Source: Kribbella sindirgiensis | GTDB lineage: Bacteria > Actinomycetota > Actinomycetes > Propionibacteriales > Kribbellaceae | DNA: 64,000 nt | Direction of reading: 5' to 3' | NCBI RefSeq assembly: GCF_004331435.1 | Contig: NZ_SJKA01000002.1 | Location: 62,001-126,000, forward strand | Part shown: positions 7,879 to 16,187 of the stretch, in pieces | Numbering within the stretch: the stretch's first letter is position 1 | Layout: each line of letters opens with the position of its first letter | Notes under the pieces: generated by a model | What the model was told of the DNA's origin: nothing | Seen by the model: only the letters and a program-made list of their open reading frames with translations | Databases searched by the model: none | Made by a program: the position numbers and the translations under genes

Positions 7879-9087
7879 ATGGAGTTCAGGCAGTCCAGCA
7901 AGCTGACCGGGGTGTGCTACGAGATCCGCGGGCCGGTGATCGAGCAGGCGAACGCCCTGGAAGCGGCCGGCCACAGCATCCTGCGGCTGAACATCGGGAA
8001 CCCGGCGCCGTTCGGCTTCGCCGCGCCCGACGCCGTGCTCGCCGGCCTGGTCGCCAGGCTCCCGGAGGCCCACGGGTACACCGATGCCCGCGGCATCCTC
8101 TCCGCCCGGCACGCGCTCGCGACGTACTACTCCGACCGCGGCTACATCGACGTCGACGAGCAGGCGATCTACCTCGGGAACGGCGTCTCCGAGCTGGCCG
8201 GGATGGCGATCCAGGCGCTCGTCGACACCGGCGACGAAGTGCTGATCCCGAGCCCGGACTACCCGCTGTGGACGGCCGTCACCCGCTTCGCCGGCGGTAC
8301 GCCGGTCCACTACCTGTGCGACGAGTCCGCCGAGTGGCAGCCCGATCTCGCCGATCTCGAGGCGAAGATCACCGACCGGACCAAGGCGATCGTGGTGATC
8401 AACCCGAACAACCCGACCGGGGCGGTGTACTCACCGGAGATCCTCGCAGGGATCGCCGAGCTGGCCCGCAGGCATTCCCTGATGGTGTTCAGCGACGAGA
8501 TCTACGACCGGATCGTGTACGACGGCGCCACCCATCACCACTTCGGCGCACTGGCGCCGGATGTCTTGTGCCTGACCTTCGGCGGGCTGTCGAAGAGTCA
8601 CCGGATCGCGGGCTTCCGGGCCGGCTGGCTGGTCGTCTCGGGTCCGCGCGCCAAGGCCCGCAACTACCTCGAGGGCCTGACGATGCTGGCCGGGATGCGG
8701 CTGTGCCCGAACGCGCTCGCCCAGCACGTCATCGAGGCCGCGCTGACCGATCACACCCTCGACGAGCTGATCCGCCCCGGCGGACGGCTGGAGGCGCAGC
8801 GGACCACGGCCTGGCAGACGCTGAACGAACTTCCCGGCGTCTCCTGCGTCAAACCGAAGGGCGGGCTGTACGCGTTCCCGCGGATCGACCCGGCGGTGCA
8901 CCCGATCCGCGACGACGAGAAGTTCGTCCTCGATCTGTTGCTCCGGGAGAAGATCCACATCGTCCAGGGCACCGGCTTCAACTGGCCCCGGCCGGACCAC
9001 GTGCGCATCGTCACGCTGCCGGAGGCGGGCGACCTGGAAGTGGCGATCCGCCGGATCGGCCGGTTCCTGGACAGCTACCAGCAGTAG
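7879..9087 (+). CDS. PLP-dependent aminotransferase, class I (AlaA-like)
   Basis: Protein of 402 residues from MEFRQSSKLTGVCYEIRGPV. It is a fold-type I aminotransferase with LNIGNPAPFGF near the start, the NPNNPTGAVY motif, SDEIYDRIVYDG, and the Schiff-base Lys in GGLSKSHRIAGFRAGW. The closest style is the alanine/valine-pyruvate AlaA group, which makes L-alanine from pyruvate. That would fit the next gene, a D-alanine ligase, 12 bp downstream, though direct supply is inference. ATG 7879 follows GAAGGGG; ATG 7849 would put the start almost inside the operator. Confidence 0.88.
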   Translation: MEFRQSSKLTGVCYEIRGPVIEQANALEAAGHSILRLNIGNPAPFGFAAPDAVLAGLVARLPEAHGYTDARGILSARHALATYYSDRGYIDVDEQAIYLGNGVSELAGMAIQALVDTGDEVLIPSPDYPLWTAVTRFAGGTPVHYLCDESAEWQPDLADLEAKITDRTKAIVVINPNNPTGAVYSPEILAGIAELARRHSLMVFSDEIYDRIVYDGATHHHFGALAPDVLCLTFGGLSKSHRIAGFRAGWLVVSGPRAKARNYLEGLTMLAGMRLCPNALAQHVIEAALTDHTLDELIRPGGRLEAQRTTAWQTLNELPGVSCVKPKGGLYAFPRIDPAVHPIRDDEKFVLDLLLREKIHIVQGTGFNWPRPDHVRIVTLPEAGDLEVAIRRIGRFLDSYQQ

Positions 9088-9099
9088 GAGGGAGACGAG

Positions 9100-10095
9100 G
9101 TGCGAGTCGCGGTGCTGTGCGGCGGCGAGAGTTCCGAGCGCGATGTCTCGCGTTCGTCCGGCTGGGCGGTGGCCCAGGCACTCGCCGGTCGCGGTCATGA
9201 CGTGGTGCTGATCGATCCGGCCGCGGAGGACCCGATCCTGGCCGATCCCGTGCCGGCCGGCGATTCCGTCGTACTCGTGCCGAAGGAGCCTCCGGCGCCG
9301 ACGGAGCGTGCTCTGCTGCGGCAACGGATGTACGTCGCTCTCACCGGCGGGCTGGAGCAGTTGCGGCAGGCCGATCGGGTCTTCATCGCGTTGCACGGCG
9401 GCTGGGGAGAGGACGGGCATGTCCAGGCGTTGCTGGAGCTGGCAGGCATCCCGTTCACCGGTGCGGGTCATGACGTCTGTGCCGTTGCCTGGCACAAGGG
9501 CCGTTGCCAGGCGGTGCTCGAATCCGCCGGGATCCCCGTGCCGGCGCGGGTGCTCTACAACCCGGCTGAGCAACGCGAGCCCCCGATCGGGGTGAAGCAG
9601 CTGCTGGCGAGCGGACCGGTGGTGGTGAAGCCGGTGGCCGACGGGTCGAGCGTTGCCGTCCGCAAGGTCGACTCACTGGACGCGTTGCCGACCGAGGGCG
9701 AGCTGCTCGTCGAGCCGTTCCTGGGCGGCCGGGAGTTCACCGTCGCGGTGATCGGTACGACGGCGCTGCCGGTGGTCGAGATCGAGCTGACCACGCCCGT
9801 GTTCGACTACGAGGCGAAGTACCAGCCGGGTGCGGTGCGGGAGATCTCCCCCGCCGACATCCCCGGACCTTTCGCCGAGCGGCTGCAGGAGCTCGCGATC
9901 GGAGCGCATCAGGCCCTCGGGTTCGGTACAACGTACTCCCGGGTCGACTTCCGCTGCGACACCGCGGGTACGCCGTACTGCCTGGAGGTCAACGCGCTGC
10001 CGGGACTCACCCCGGGCAGTCTCGTCCCGGTCGCCGCGAAGGGCGCGGGGATCACGTACGGCGAACTCGTCGAACGGTTGCTGACAGCAAAGTAG
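9100..10095 (+). CDS. ddl: D-alanine--D-alanine ligase
   Basis: ATP-grasp ligase of 331 residues that joins two D-alanines for peptidoglycan. Typical pieces are VAVLCGGESSERDVS at the N-terminus, ALHGGWGEDGHVQALLELAGIPFTG cut by the usual glycine loop, VVKPVADGSS, VEPFLGGREFTV, SRVDFRCDTAGTPYCLEVNALPG and the final LTPGSLVP. GTG 9100 follows AGGAGGGAGA. It lies 12 bp after the aminotransferase, so the pair is an operon. Genomes of this group usually have a main ddl elsewhere, so this may be a second copy; that cannot be judged from the window. Confidence 0.88.
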   Translation: MRVAVLCGGESSERDVSRSSGWAVAQALAGRGHDVVLIDPAAEDPILADPVPAGDSVVLVPKEPPAPTERALLRQRMYVALTGGLEQLRQADRVFIALHGGWGEDGHVQALLELAGIPFTGAGHDVCAVAWHKGRCQAVLESAGIPVPARVLYNPAEQREPPIGVKQLLASGPVVVKPVADGSSVAVRKVDSLDALPTEGELLVEPFLGGREFTVAVIGTTALPVVEIELTTPVFDYEAKYQPGAVREISPADIPGPFAERLQELAIGAHQALGFGTTYSRVDFRCDTAGTPYCLEVNALPGLTPGSLVPVAAKGAGITYGELVERLLTAK

Positions 10096-10101
10096 GCAAG
10101 C

Positions 10102-10141
10102 GGCGGCGGATCGCCCACCCCGTGTTAGGCGATCCGCCGCC
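10102..10141 (+). terminator. Terminator hairpin after ddl
   Basis: Perfect 14-bp arms GGCGGCGGATCGCC (10102-10115) and GGCGATCCGCCGCC (10128-10141) around a 12-base loop, directly after the ddl stop. There is no U tract, as is common in high-GC actinobacteria. It can also serve the converging gene at 10189. Confidence 0.8.
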
Positions 10142-10188
10142 GGACTGATGCGCCCGGCCGCCCCCCTGTAGGCGTCCGGACGCAAGTC

Positions 10189-11001
10189 TCAGGTTCTGGC
10201 CAGCTCGTCGAGCAACCTCCCGGCCATCTCGTCACTCCCCGGCAGCCCCTCGATCCAGATCCGGGCCAGCTGGGGTACGTCGGTGTCCAGCCGCCACTGG
10301 GTGATCAGGGCTCGTACCGTCGCGACCTGCTCCGGCAGGTTCGGCTCGCGGCCGACGAGCGCCGCCGCGCGGCGTGAGCCGACGCGGCCCAGTACGTCAC
10401 CGCCGCAGAAGACGATCCGCAGGCACTCCGCGACGTCGACGAGCGTGAGCTCGCGGTCGAACGGCGACGTACCCGGCGGATGGAGCGGTTCGACAACCAC
10501 CAGTGCGTGGGTCTGCGGTACGGAAGTTCCACGGAGTTCCGCCTCTCGGTAGAGCTCGCCCAGCCGGGACCGCAGGTGCGCCAGGCTGGACAGCCCGGTC
10601 AGCGGGTCCTCGCAGGACAGCGAGTGCAGGTAGACCAAGGACGCCTCGGCCCAGCTGGAACTGAGTGCGCGTACCGCGGCGAAAGCCGGCTCGCCCCCGG
10701 CGATCGAGCGGTACAGCGCACTCAGCCCATCAAGTGCCTCCACCAGCGAGATTCCGTCGGCCGCGAGGCGGCGTCCGGTCTCGTCCGACGCAGGCACGAC
10801 ATCGGCACCGTCGTGGAGCGCCTCGGCGATCGCGAGATAGGCGCTGTGGTCGGTACCAGCTGTGCCGTGCGGCTCCCTCCGGCCGCGCGGTTGATCGATT
10901 GACGACGCTTCCGGCCGGGTCCGGGCGGGCGACCCCGCCAGGTTCAGGGACTTGGCCGGACGCAGGTCGAACCGTCTGCGGAGATCCGCGAACAGCGACA
11001 T
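10189..11001 (-). CDS. Degenerate GGDEF-like protein
   Basis: Protein of 270 residues with ATG after AGGAGG. A helical N-terminal half is followed by DPLTGLSSLAHLRSRLGELYRE, which matches the start of a GGDEF diguanylate cyclase domain. Where an active enzyme has GG(D/E)EF, this one reads GGDVLGRVGSRRAAALV, so the catalytic signature is lost. It is therefore unlikely to make cyclic di-GMP; a nucleotide-sensing or purely structural role is possible. It stands alone, converging on ddl. Confidence 0.6.
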   Translation of the reverse strand: MSLFADLRRRFDLRPAKSLNLAGSPARTRPEASSIDQPRGRREPHGTAGTDHSAYLAIAEALHDGADVVPASDETGRRLAADGISLVEALDGLSALYRSIAGGEPAFAAVRALSSSWAEASLVYLHSLSCEDPLTGLSSLAHLRSRLGELYREAELRGTSVPQTHALVVVEPLHPPGTSPFDRELTLVDVAECLRIVFCGGDVLGRVGSRRAAALVGREPNLPEQVATVRALITQWRLDTDVPQLARIWIEGLPGSDEMAGRLLDELART

Positions 11002-11141
11002 GGCCCTCCTCGAAAAACAGCCCCGTCAGTCTCCCGACCGGTCGGCCGGAAGCGTCGTACGCCGAAGAGACAGCGCCCGGAGGAGTTCATGACGCGGATT
11101 CGCAGAACTTTTTTCCGGCGTAACTTCGGGGCTGGCGTTCT

Positions 11142-11182
11142 CGTCAGGAAAGGGGCACAGTTCCGCGTCAGGAAAGGTGCAC
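11142..11182 (+). repeat. 17-bp direct repeat before the ECF fusion gene
   Basis: CGTCAGGAAAGGNGCAC occurs at 11142-11158 and 11166-11182, identical except for one base, with a 24-bp period. It lies 95-135 bp upstream of the sigma-factor start. It may be an activator site; no known motif was recognised. Confidence 0.55.
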
Positions 11183-11197
11183 TCGGCCGTCCTATCT

Positions 11198-11235
11198 GGG
11201 AACCTTGTTCCCGGCAGTACGTGACGGTCCGTCAC
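11198..11235 (+). promoter_or_regulatory. Probable ECF promoter with two dyads
   Basis: GGGAAC-CTT-GTTCCC (11198-11212) and GTGACGG-T-CCGTCAC (11221-11235) are perfect 15-bp palindromes. Read as a promoter, GGAAC (11199-11203), 16 bases and CGTG (11220-11223) fit the general ECF layout of GGAAC and CGT. This suggests that the downstream ECF sigma factor transcribes itself. The dyads could also bind a repressor. Confidence 0.55.
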
Positions 11236-11276
11236 AAAGCTGCACACAGAGTTGTCAGAGCCCACGGGGGAGATGG

Positions 11277-13601
11277 ATGGAGACGCCGGACGGTCAGCCC
11301 GATCCGCTGAGCGACGCCGAGCTGATCGCGCGCGTTCGCAACGGCGACCTGGAGGCGTACGGCGAGCTCTACGCGCGCCACCACCACGCCGCCGAGCGGA
11401 TGGCCCGCCAATTGGTCCCGGCCAACGACGCCGACGACCTGGCCAGTGACGCGTTCGCCAAGGTCCTGGACGCGCTCCGGGCCGGCGGCGGCCCGGACGT
11501 CTCTTTCCGCGCCTATCTGCTGACGACTGTGCGGCGGGTGCACGTCGACCGGATCCGCTCCGGGAAGAAGGTGCAGACCACCGACGACATCGCGTCGTAC
11601 GAGCGGGAGCCGGAGACCTTCGACGACCCGACGGTCACCGGGTTCGAGAGCGGCGCGGCCGCGAAGGCGTTCGCCAGCTTGCCGGAGCGCTGGCAGGCGG
11701 TGCTCTGGCACACCGAGGTCGAGGGTGAGAAGCCGGCCGCGATCGCTCCCCTGCTCGGCCTGACCGCGAACGGCGTGTCCGCGCTCGCCTACCGGGCCCG
11801 CGAGGGCCTGCGCCAGGCGTACCTGCAGCAGCACCTGGCCGATGTCGCCGGGGACCGCTGCCGCTGGACCACCGAGCGCCTCGGCGCGTACGTCCGCGGC
11901 GGCCTGACCAAGCGGGAGAACCGGAACGTCCGCGAGCACATGGACGACTGCGCGAAGTGCACCGCGGTGTACCTCGAGCTCGTCGAGGTCAACAGCGCAC
12001 TGCCGGCGCTGCTCGCCCCGGCCCTGCTGGGCACGGCGGGGATCGGCTACCTGGCCGCCGCGTCGGGCGCCAAGGTCGGTCTGGTCGGCTTCTTCGTCAC
12101 CGGCTGGAAGAAGGTCACCGAGAACAGCACGCGCGCTGCCGCCGGCGGTGGCGCGGTCGTGGTCGTCGCGATCGCCGCCGTCCTCGCCGCGATGGCGCTG
12201 ACTGGCAACGACACTCCCCCGGCCGCGATCAACCAGCCGTCGACGCAGCCGACCCAGGCGACCCAGCCGCCCGCACAGAAGCCGACGGTGCCGCCGGTCA
12301 AGCCGCCGGTGAAACCGCCGTCGGCCAAGCCGCCGGCGTCCAACCCGACACAGCCGCCGACGAGCGCACCGACCAGCGCACCGACGACGGCTCCTACGAC
12401 GGCGCCGACGACCGCGCCGACGCAGCCCACCGCCACCCCGACGGTCCCGACGCCGCCGAACACACCGACGCCGCCGAAGCCGACCCCGACCACTCCGGTG
12501 CTCGACGAGGGCCTGGTGACGATCAGCATCCCGCGGGGCGGCGGCAGCCCGGTGCTCGACGAGACCCCGGCGCCCCAGCCCCGATCGGCGCAGGCCGAGG
12601 CCGGTACCGCCGGCGTCCGGTTCGTGATCACGATCAAGACGCCGGCCGGGAACACGAATCCGGTGGTGATCGGGCTCAAGTACGGCGCGGAACTCGAGTG
12701 GCCGCTGAAGACCAGCCCGGCGGGCTGGACCTGCACCCAGTCCTCCGGCTCGTGCAGGGCGAGCGACCCGGCGAACCCGAAGCCGCTGGCGATCACGTTC
12801 GACTCCCCGACCGGCGGCTCCACCGCGGACCGCACCTTCACCGTCTCGGCGAAGACCGGCCGGCTGTACGACGACGACTCGGCGACCGTGGACGCGAAGC
12901 CGACCACCGACGAGAACCTGCTGAAGATCCTCGACGGCAAGGCCGACCCGGACGTCCACCACCGGATCCTGACCGTTGCCCCGCGCACCAACCGCAAGAG
13001 CGTCACGCTGAAGCTCACGTACGGCGAGGCGCTCGCGTGGCCGATCGCGGCGAACCCGCCCGGCTGGAAGTGCAACCGCTCGGCCAAGACGTGTACGGCG
13101 ACCACGCCGGCGAAGCCCGCTCCGCTGGCGGCGGACTTCGACGTACCGGACAAGTCGTCGGATGCGGCGCGGACGTTCACCGTGACGGCGACGGCGGACC
13201 TGGTCAGCGACACCGACTCCGACGTACTGCCTGCGCTTCAGCAGGACGAGTCGCTGCTGCAGATCCTCACGCCGACGCCGCACACCGACCCGAACCCGTT
13301 CGTCTACAACCGGTTCCTGAAGGTCAACGGCACCCAGGGCCGGACGGTGACCCTCGACATCTCGTGGGGACGCAACCTGACCTTCCTGCCGTCGTTCGAC
13401 CTCGGCTGGACCTGCGAACGGGCCAGCGACATCCGCCGCGCGACCTGCACGACGAAGAACTACAAGAAGCCGCTGAACTCCGAGTGGAACGCCTGGCTGC
13501 CCGGCACCGGCTCCAGCAACGCCATCACCGTCCACGCCCGGGTAGGCGGCCGCGAAGACACCGACACCGCCCAGATCCCACCGTCGACCTCCCGGCGGTA
13601 A
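11277..13601 (+). CDS. ECF sigma factor fused to zinc finger, TM span and exported repeats
   Basis: Single protein of 774 residues. Sigma region 2 fills about 25-95 and region 4 about 135-190. A zinc-type anti-sigma motif follows, with His221, Cys225 and Cys228 (H-x3-C-x2-C). Hydrophobic stretches lie near 242-275 and 286-310. A Pro/Thr-rich linker runs from about 312 to 420. Outside the membrane lie three related domains of about 85 residues, each with a GW-x-C and a second Cys. The layout puts sigma factor, anti-sigma module and sensor on one chain, so release probably needs proteolysis. ATG 11277 follows GGGGGAG; an upstream in-frame start at 11205 would lie before the likely promoter. Confidence 0.85.
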   Translation: METPDGQPDPLSDAELIARVRNGDLEAYGELYARHHHAAERMARQLVPANDADDLASDAFAKVLDALRAGGGPDVSFRAYLLTTVRRVHVDRIRSGKKVQTTDDIASYEREPETFDDPTVTGFESGAAAKAFASLPERWQAVLWHTEVEGEKPAAIAPLLGLTANGVSALAYRAREGLRQAYLQQHLADVAGDRCRWTTERLGAYVRGGLTKRENRNVREHMDDCAKCTAVYLELVEVNSALPALLAPALLGTAGIGYLAAASGAKVGLVGFFVTGWKKVTENSTRAAAGGGAVVVVAIAAVLAAMALTGNDTPPAAINQPSTQPTQATQPPAQKPTVPPVKPPVKPPSAKPPASNPTQPPTSAPTSAPTTAPTTAPTTAPTQPTATPTVPTPPNTPTPPKPTPTTPVLDEGLVTISIPRGGGSPVLDETPAPQPRSAQAEAGTAGVRFVITIKTPAGNTNPVVIGLKYGAELEWPLKTSPAGWTCTQSSGSCRASDPANPKPLAITFDSPTGGSTADRTFTVSAKTGRLYDDDSATVDAKPTTDENLLKILDGKADPDVHHRILTVAPRTNRKSVTLKLTYGEALAWPIAANPPGWKCNRSAKTCTATTPAKPAPLAADFDVPDKSSDAARTFTVTATADLVSDTDSDVLPALQQDESLLQILTPTPHTDPNPFVYNRFLKVNGTQGRTVTLDISWGRNLTFLPSFDLGWTCERASDIRRATCTTKNYKKPLNSEWNAWLPGTGSSNAITVHARVGGREDTDTAQIPPSTSRR

Positions 13602-13624
13602 ATGGAGTTGCCGGGGTCGCTTAT

Positions 13625-13859
13625 CCTGGTGATGTTCGCGTTGAGGGAACCGAGTAGCGCCGTACACCACGTCAGAGAGAGTCGCCGGTAGCTGGGAAGG
13701 CGATGCGTGGAGCGGTCGTGAAGACACTCCTGAGCGACTGTTGTGCAAGAGGCCGGGCCGTCGTCAGCGACAGGGCTCGGTGAAGGTGTGGTGGCACCGC
13801 GAGATTCCCCTTCGCCCACACCTCCGGGGTTCGAGTACAGACCTGGAGGTGAAACAGCG
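13625..13859 (+). promoter_or_regulatory. T-box riboswitch, Asp specifier, translational type
   Basis: The leader before the AspRS gene has the order of a T-box. A Stem I region holds AGAGAG and a CGCC/GGCG-closed distal hairpin. A specifier loop reads GAA-GAC-ACTCCTGAGC, placing GAC (Asp) at 13723-13725. The T-box itself is GTGGTGGCACCGCGAG near 13789-13804. The acceptor contact is UGGC (13792-13795), matching the G discriminator of tRNA-Asp. ACCTCC (13820-13825) can pair with the Shine-Dalgarno GGAGGT (13845-13850). GGTGTGG (13785-13791) can pair with CCACACC (13816-13822), which overlaps the anti-SD, so the folds exclude each other. Uncharged tRNA-Asp should open translation. Confidence 0.85.
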
Positions 13860-15143
13860 ATGCGAATTCTCAGCCATGAGATCCCCTCAGCAGTAGGCCA
13901 GACCGTCACGGTGGCCGGCTGGGTGCACCGAAGACGACGGCTCGCCGCCGTCAGTTTCCTGATCCTGCGCGACCGGTCCGGCCTCAGCCAGATCGTCGTC
14001 AAGGGTTCTCAGGAACAGCTGGACGAGCTGAGCGAAGAGACTGTCGTTCAGGTGACCGGTACGGTCGCCGCGAACCCGCAGGCTCCCGGCGGCGCGGAGA
14101 TCGTCGACCCGGTGATCGAGCCGCTGACCGAACCGGCCGCGACACCGCCGATCGAGCTGTGGCGTCCGACGGTCGGCGCGGGGCTTCCCGTCGTCCTGGA
14201 CAACGCACCGGTCGCTCTGCGGCATCCGGTCGTCCGGGCCGGGTGGGAGATCGCCGCGGCCGCTCTGCACGGGTTCCGCGAGGCGTTGAGCAGTCAGGAC
14301 TTCACGGAGATCCAGACGCCGAAGATCGTCGGTACGGCGACCGAGTCCGGCGCGAACGTGTTCGCGCTGGACTACTTCGGCGGACCGGCGTACCTCGCGC
14401 AGTCGCCGCAGTTCTACAAGCAGCAGATGGTCGGCGTGTTCGAGCGGGTCTTCGAGGTCGGTCCGGTGTTCCGGGCCGAGCCGCATGACACGGTGCGGCA
14501 CCTGGCGGAGTACGTGTCTTTGGACGCGGAGTTCGGCTTCATCACCGACCATCGCGACGTGCTGGTGATGCTGCGCTCGGCCGTTGCCGGGATGCTTCAA
14601 GCGGTCGGTGAGCGGGCCGGTGGTGCGTTGGAGCGGCTGGGCGTCGAGTTGCCGGAGATTCCGGTCGACGTACCGGTGCTGCACTTCAGCGAGGCGCTGA
14701 AGATCGCCGGCGCGGACCCCGACGAACCGGACCTCGCGCCGGCGGACGAGCGCGCGATCGGCGAGTGGGCGCTGCGTGAGCACGGCAGCGACTTCGTCGC
14801 GGTCGAGGGCTACCCGATGGTGAAGCGGCCGTTCTACACGCATCCGCAGCCGTCGGACCCGCGGTGGTCGAACTCGTTCGACCTGCTGTTCCGCGGTGTC
14901 GAGCTGGTGACCGGCGGCCAGCGTCTGCACCGGTACTCCGACTACGTCGCGGCCCTCGCGGCGCGCGGCGAGTCGGCGGACGCTCCGGCGTACAGCTCGT
15001 ACCTGCAGGCGTTCAAGCACGGGATGCCGCCGCACGGCGGGTTCGCGATCGGGCTGGAGCGGTTCGTGGCGCGACTGACCGGGGCGGAGAACGTCCGCGA
15101 GGTCACGCTGTTCCCGCGCGACCTGCATCGGCTGACGCCGTGA
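13860..15143 (+). CDS. aspS: Aspartyl-tRNA synthetase, short archaeal type
   Basis: Protein of 427 residues. An OB-fold anticodon domain fills about 1-100 (VTVAGWVHRRRRLAAVSFLILRD, shortened here to its start). The class II core follows with FTEIQTPKIVGTATESGANVF, motif 2 FRAEPHDT and motif 3 GFAIGLERFVARL. It is about 160 residues shorter than the usual bacterial AspRS and lacks the GAD insertion, as in archaeal and non-discriminating enzymes. Such enzymes charge tRNA-Asp and sometimes tRNA-Asn. Because actinobacteria carry a long AspRS, this is probably an extra copy, induced by its T-box leader. ATG 13860 sits 10 bp after GGAGG. Confidence 0.9.
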   Translation: MRILSHEIPSAVGQTVTVAGWVHRRRRLAAVSFLILRDRSGLSQIVVKGSQEQLDELSEETVVQVTGTVAANPQAPGGAEIVDPVIEPLTEPAATPPIELWRPTVGAGLPVVLDNAPVALRHPVVRAGWEIAAAALHGFREALSSQDFTEIQTPKIVGTATESGANVFALDYFGGPAYLAQSPQFYKQQMVGVFERVFEVGPVFRAEPHDTVRHLAEYVSLDAEFGFITDHRDVLVMLRSAVAGMLQAVGERAGGALERLGVELPEIPVDVPVLHFSEALKIAGADPDEPDLAPADERAIGEWALREHGSDFVAVEGYPMVKRPFYTHPQPSDPRWSNSFDLLFRGVELVTGGQRLHRYSDYVAALAARGESADAPAYSSYLQAFKHGMPPHGGFAIGLERFVARLTGAENVREVTLFPRDLHRLTP

Positions 15144-15153
15144 TGTCGCGCTG

Positions 15154-16002
15154 ATGGACACCACCGAGTCAGTTGTCGCCGAGCTGAACGTTGCCCTCGG
15201 CACCGATTATCGGCTCGTGCGGCAGCTGACCGGTGGTTTGCAATCGACCGCGTACGTGCTGACCGGCGACGTCGTGCTGAAGTGGACCGACAACCCCGCG
15301 TGGGCGCCGCGGGTCCGGCGGGCGGCTGATCTTGTCCGCCGGGCACGTGCCGTCGGCTATCCGACACCGGCCTGGCTGACCGTCGGCACGACGGCGGCCG
15401 GGTCGCCGTACCAGCTGCAGGAGCTGGTCGCCGGCAGCCCGCCCACGCTCGACCAGGCGTTGGCGCGGCAACTGATCGAGATCTGCGAGCTCCAGCGGGA
15501 CCTGATCCCGGAGGACCACGACGTGACCTGGTCGGGGTGGTCGCACGGCGTCGTCTTCGACGGCTGGGACGGCGTGTGGGAACGGGTGCAGGCGTACGGC
15601 GACGAGGCCACGGAGATCCTGCGCCAGTACGGCGAACTGTGCGCACCGTATCGAGCTGAGGACCTGCCTCAGCACGATTTCGTGCACGGTGATCTGAACA
15701 CGGGCAACCTGCTCGCGGCCGACGGGCGGATCACGGGGATCGTGGACATCGAGGCCGCCGGCAGTGGATCGCGCGCCTACGACCTGGTCGCGCTGACCGC
15801 GTCGGCCGCGCGCGACGGTGCGGACGACGGCGTCGACGAACTGTTCCTGGAGGCAGCACTCCGGGCCGGCGGCCGTGCGGCGGTCGCCGTCTGCGCGGCG
15901 GCCGCGTTCGCGAGCGTCGCGGAGTTCGTCCACGACCGCTCCTTCGCGAAAGACCTGGTGAACCACGGCGGCCGCCGGGTCCTCGAACTGCTGGGCGACT
16001 AG
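15154..16002 (+). CDS. Phosphotransferase, APH/choline kinase family
   Basis: Protein of 282 residues with a kinase-like fold. The catalytic loop is FVHGDLNTGNLL and the metal-binding IVDIEAAGSG follows with an Asp in the DFG-like position. The N-terminal LTGGLQSTAYVL is the nucleotide loop. The acceptor is unknown; the family includes aminoglycoside, macrolide and sugar/choline kinases, and most genomic copies are not resistance genes. It starts 10 bp after aspS and may be co-transcribed, thus also under the T-box leader if that acted on transcription. Confidence 0.82.
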   Translation: MDTTESVVAELNVALGTDYRLVRQLTGGLQSTAYVLTGDVVLKWTDNPAWAPRVRRAADLVRRARAVGYPTPAWLTVGTTAAGSPYQLQELVAGSPPTLDQALARQLIEICELQRDLIPEDHDVTWSGWSHGVVFDGWDGVWERVQAYGDEATEILRQYGELCAPYRAEDLPQHDFVHGDLNTGNLLAADGRITGIVDIEAAGSGSRAYDLVALTASAARDGADDGVDELFLEAALRAGGRAAVAVCAAAAFASVAEFVHDRSFAKDLVNHGGRRVLELLGD

Positions 16003-16092
16003 TGTCCCGCGCCGAAGTTCGCGACATAAGTCCAGGCCCCAAGACGTCATCACGGCGGGCCCGCAGCACATTCCCCAGCAGCGCCGACGGCA

Positions 16093-16151
16093 TCTTTGTG
16101 CACCCACCAACCAAATCCCGGCCGATTCCGTGGTCGAGCCGTGCACAAAGA
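16093..16151. repeat. 11-bp inverted repeat TCTTTGTGCAC
   Basis: TCTTTGTGCAC (16093-16103) and GTGCACAAAGA (16141-16151) are perfect complements separated by 37 bases. It could be a looped operator or the edge of an old insertion. It lies about 90 bp after the phosphotransferase stop. Confidence 0.6.
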
Positions 16152-16187
16152 AGCGCCGCGCCGCGCCGCGCCGCGCCGCGACGGCGC

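Noticed and set aside
12340..12480. Repeats of ACG/CCG triplets that look like a minisatellite or CRISPR
   Set aside because: They encode the Pro/Thr linker of the sigma fusion in frame; unit length is irregular and there are no unique spacers.
11232..13748. An 838-codon open frame on the minus strand over the ECF fusion gene
   Set aside because: It is rich in Arg, Gly and Val and has no domain. The opposite strand has clear sigma, zinc-finger and repeat domains. Long mirror frames are normal in high-GC DNA.
13826..13840. GGTTCGAGTAC resembling the T-arm of a tRNA
   Set aside because: No acceptor stem, anticodon arm or CCA fits around it; it lies in the T-box leader between anti-SD and SD.
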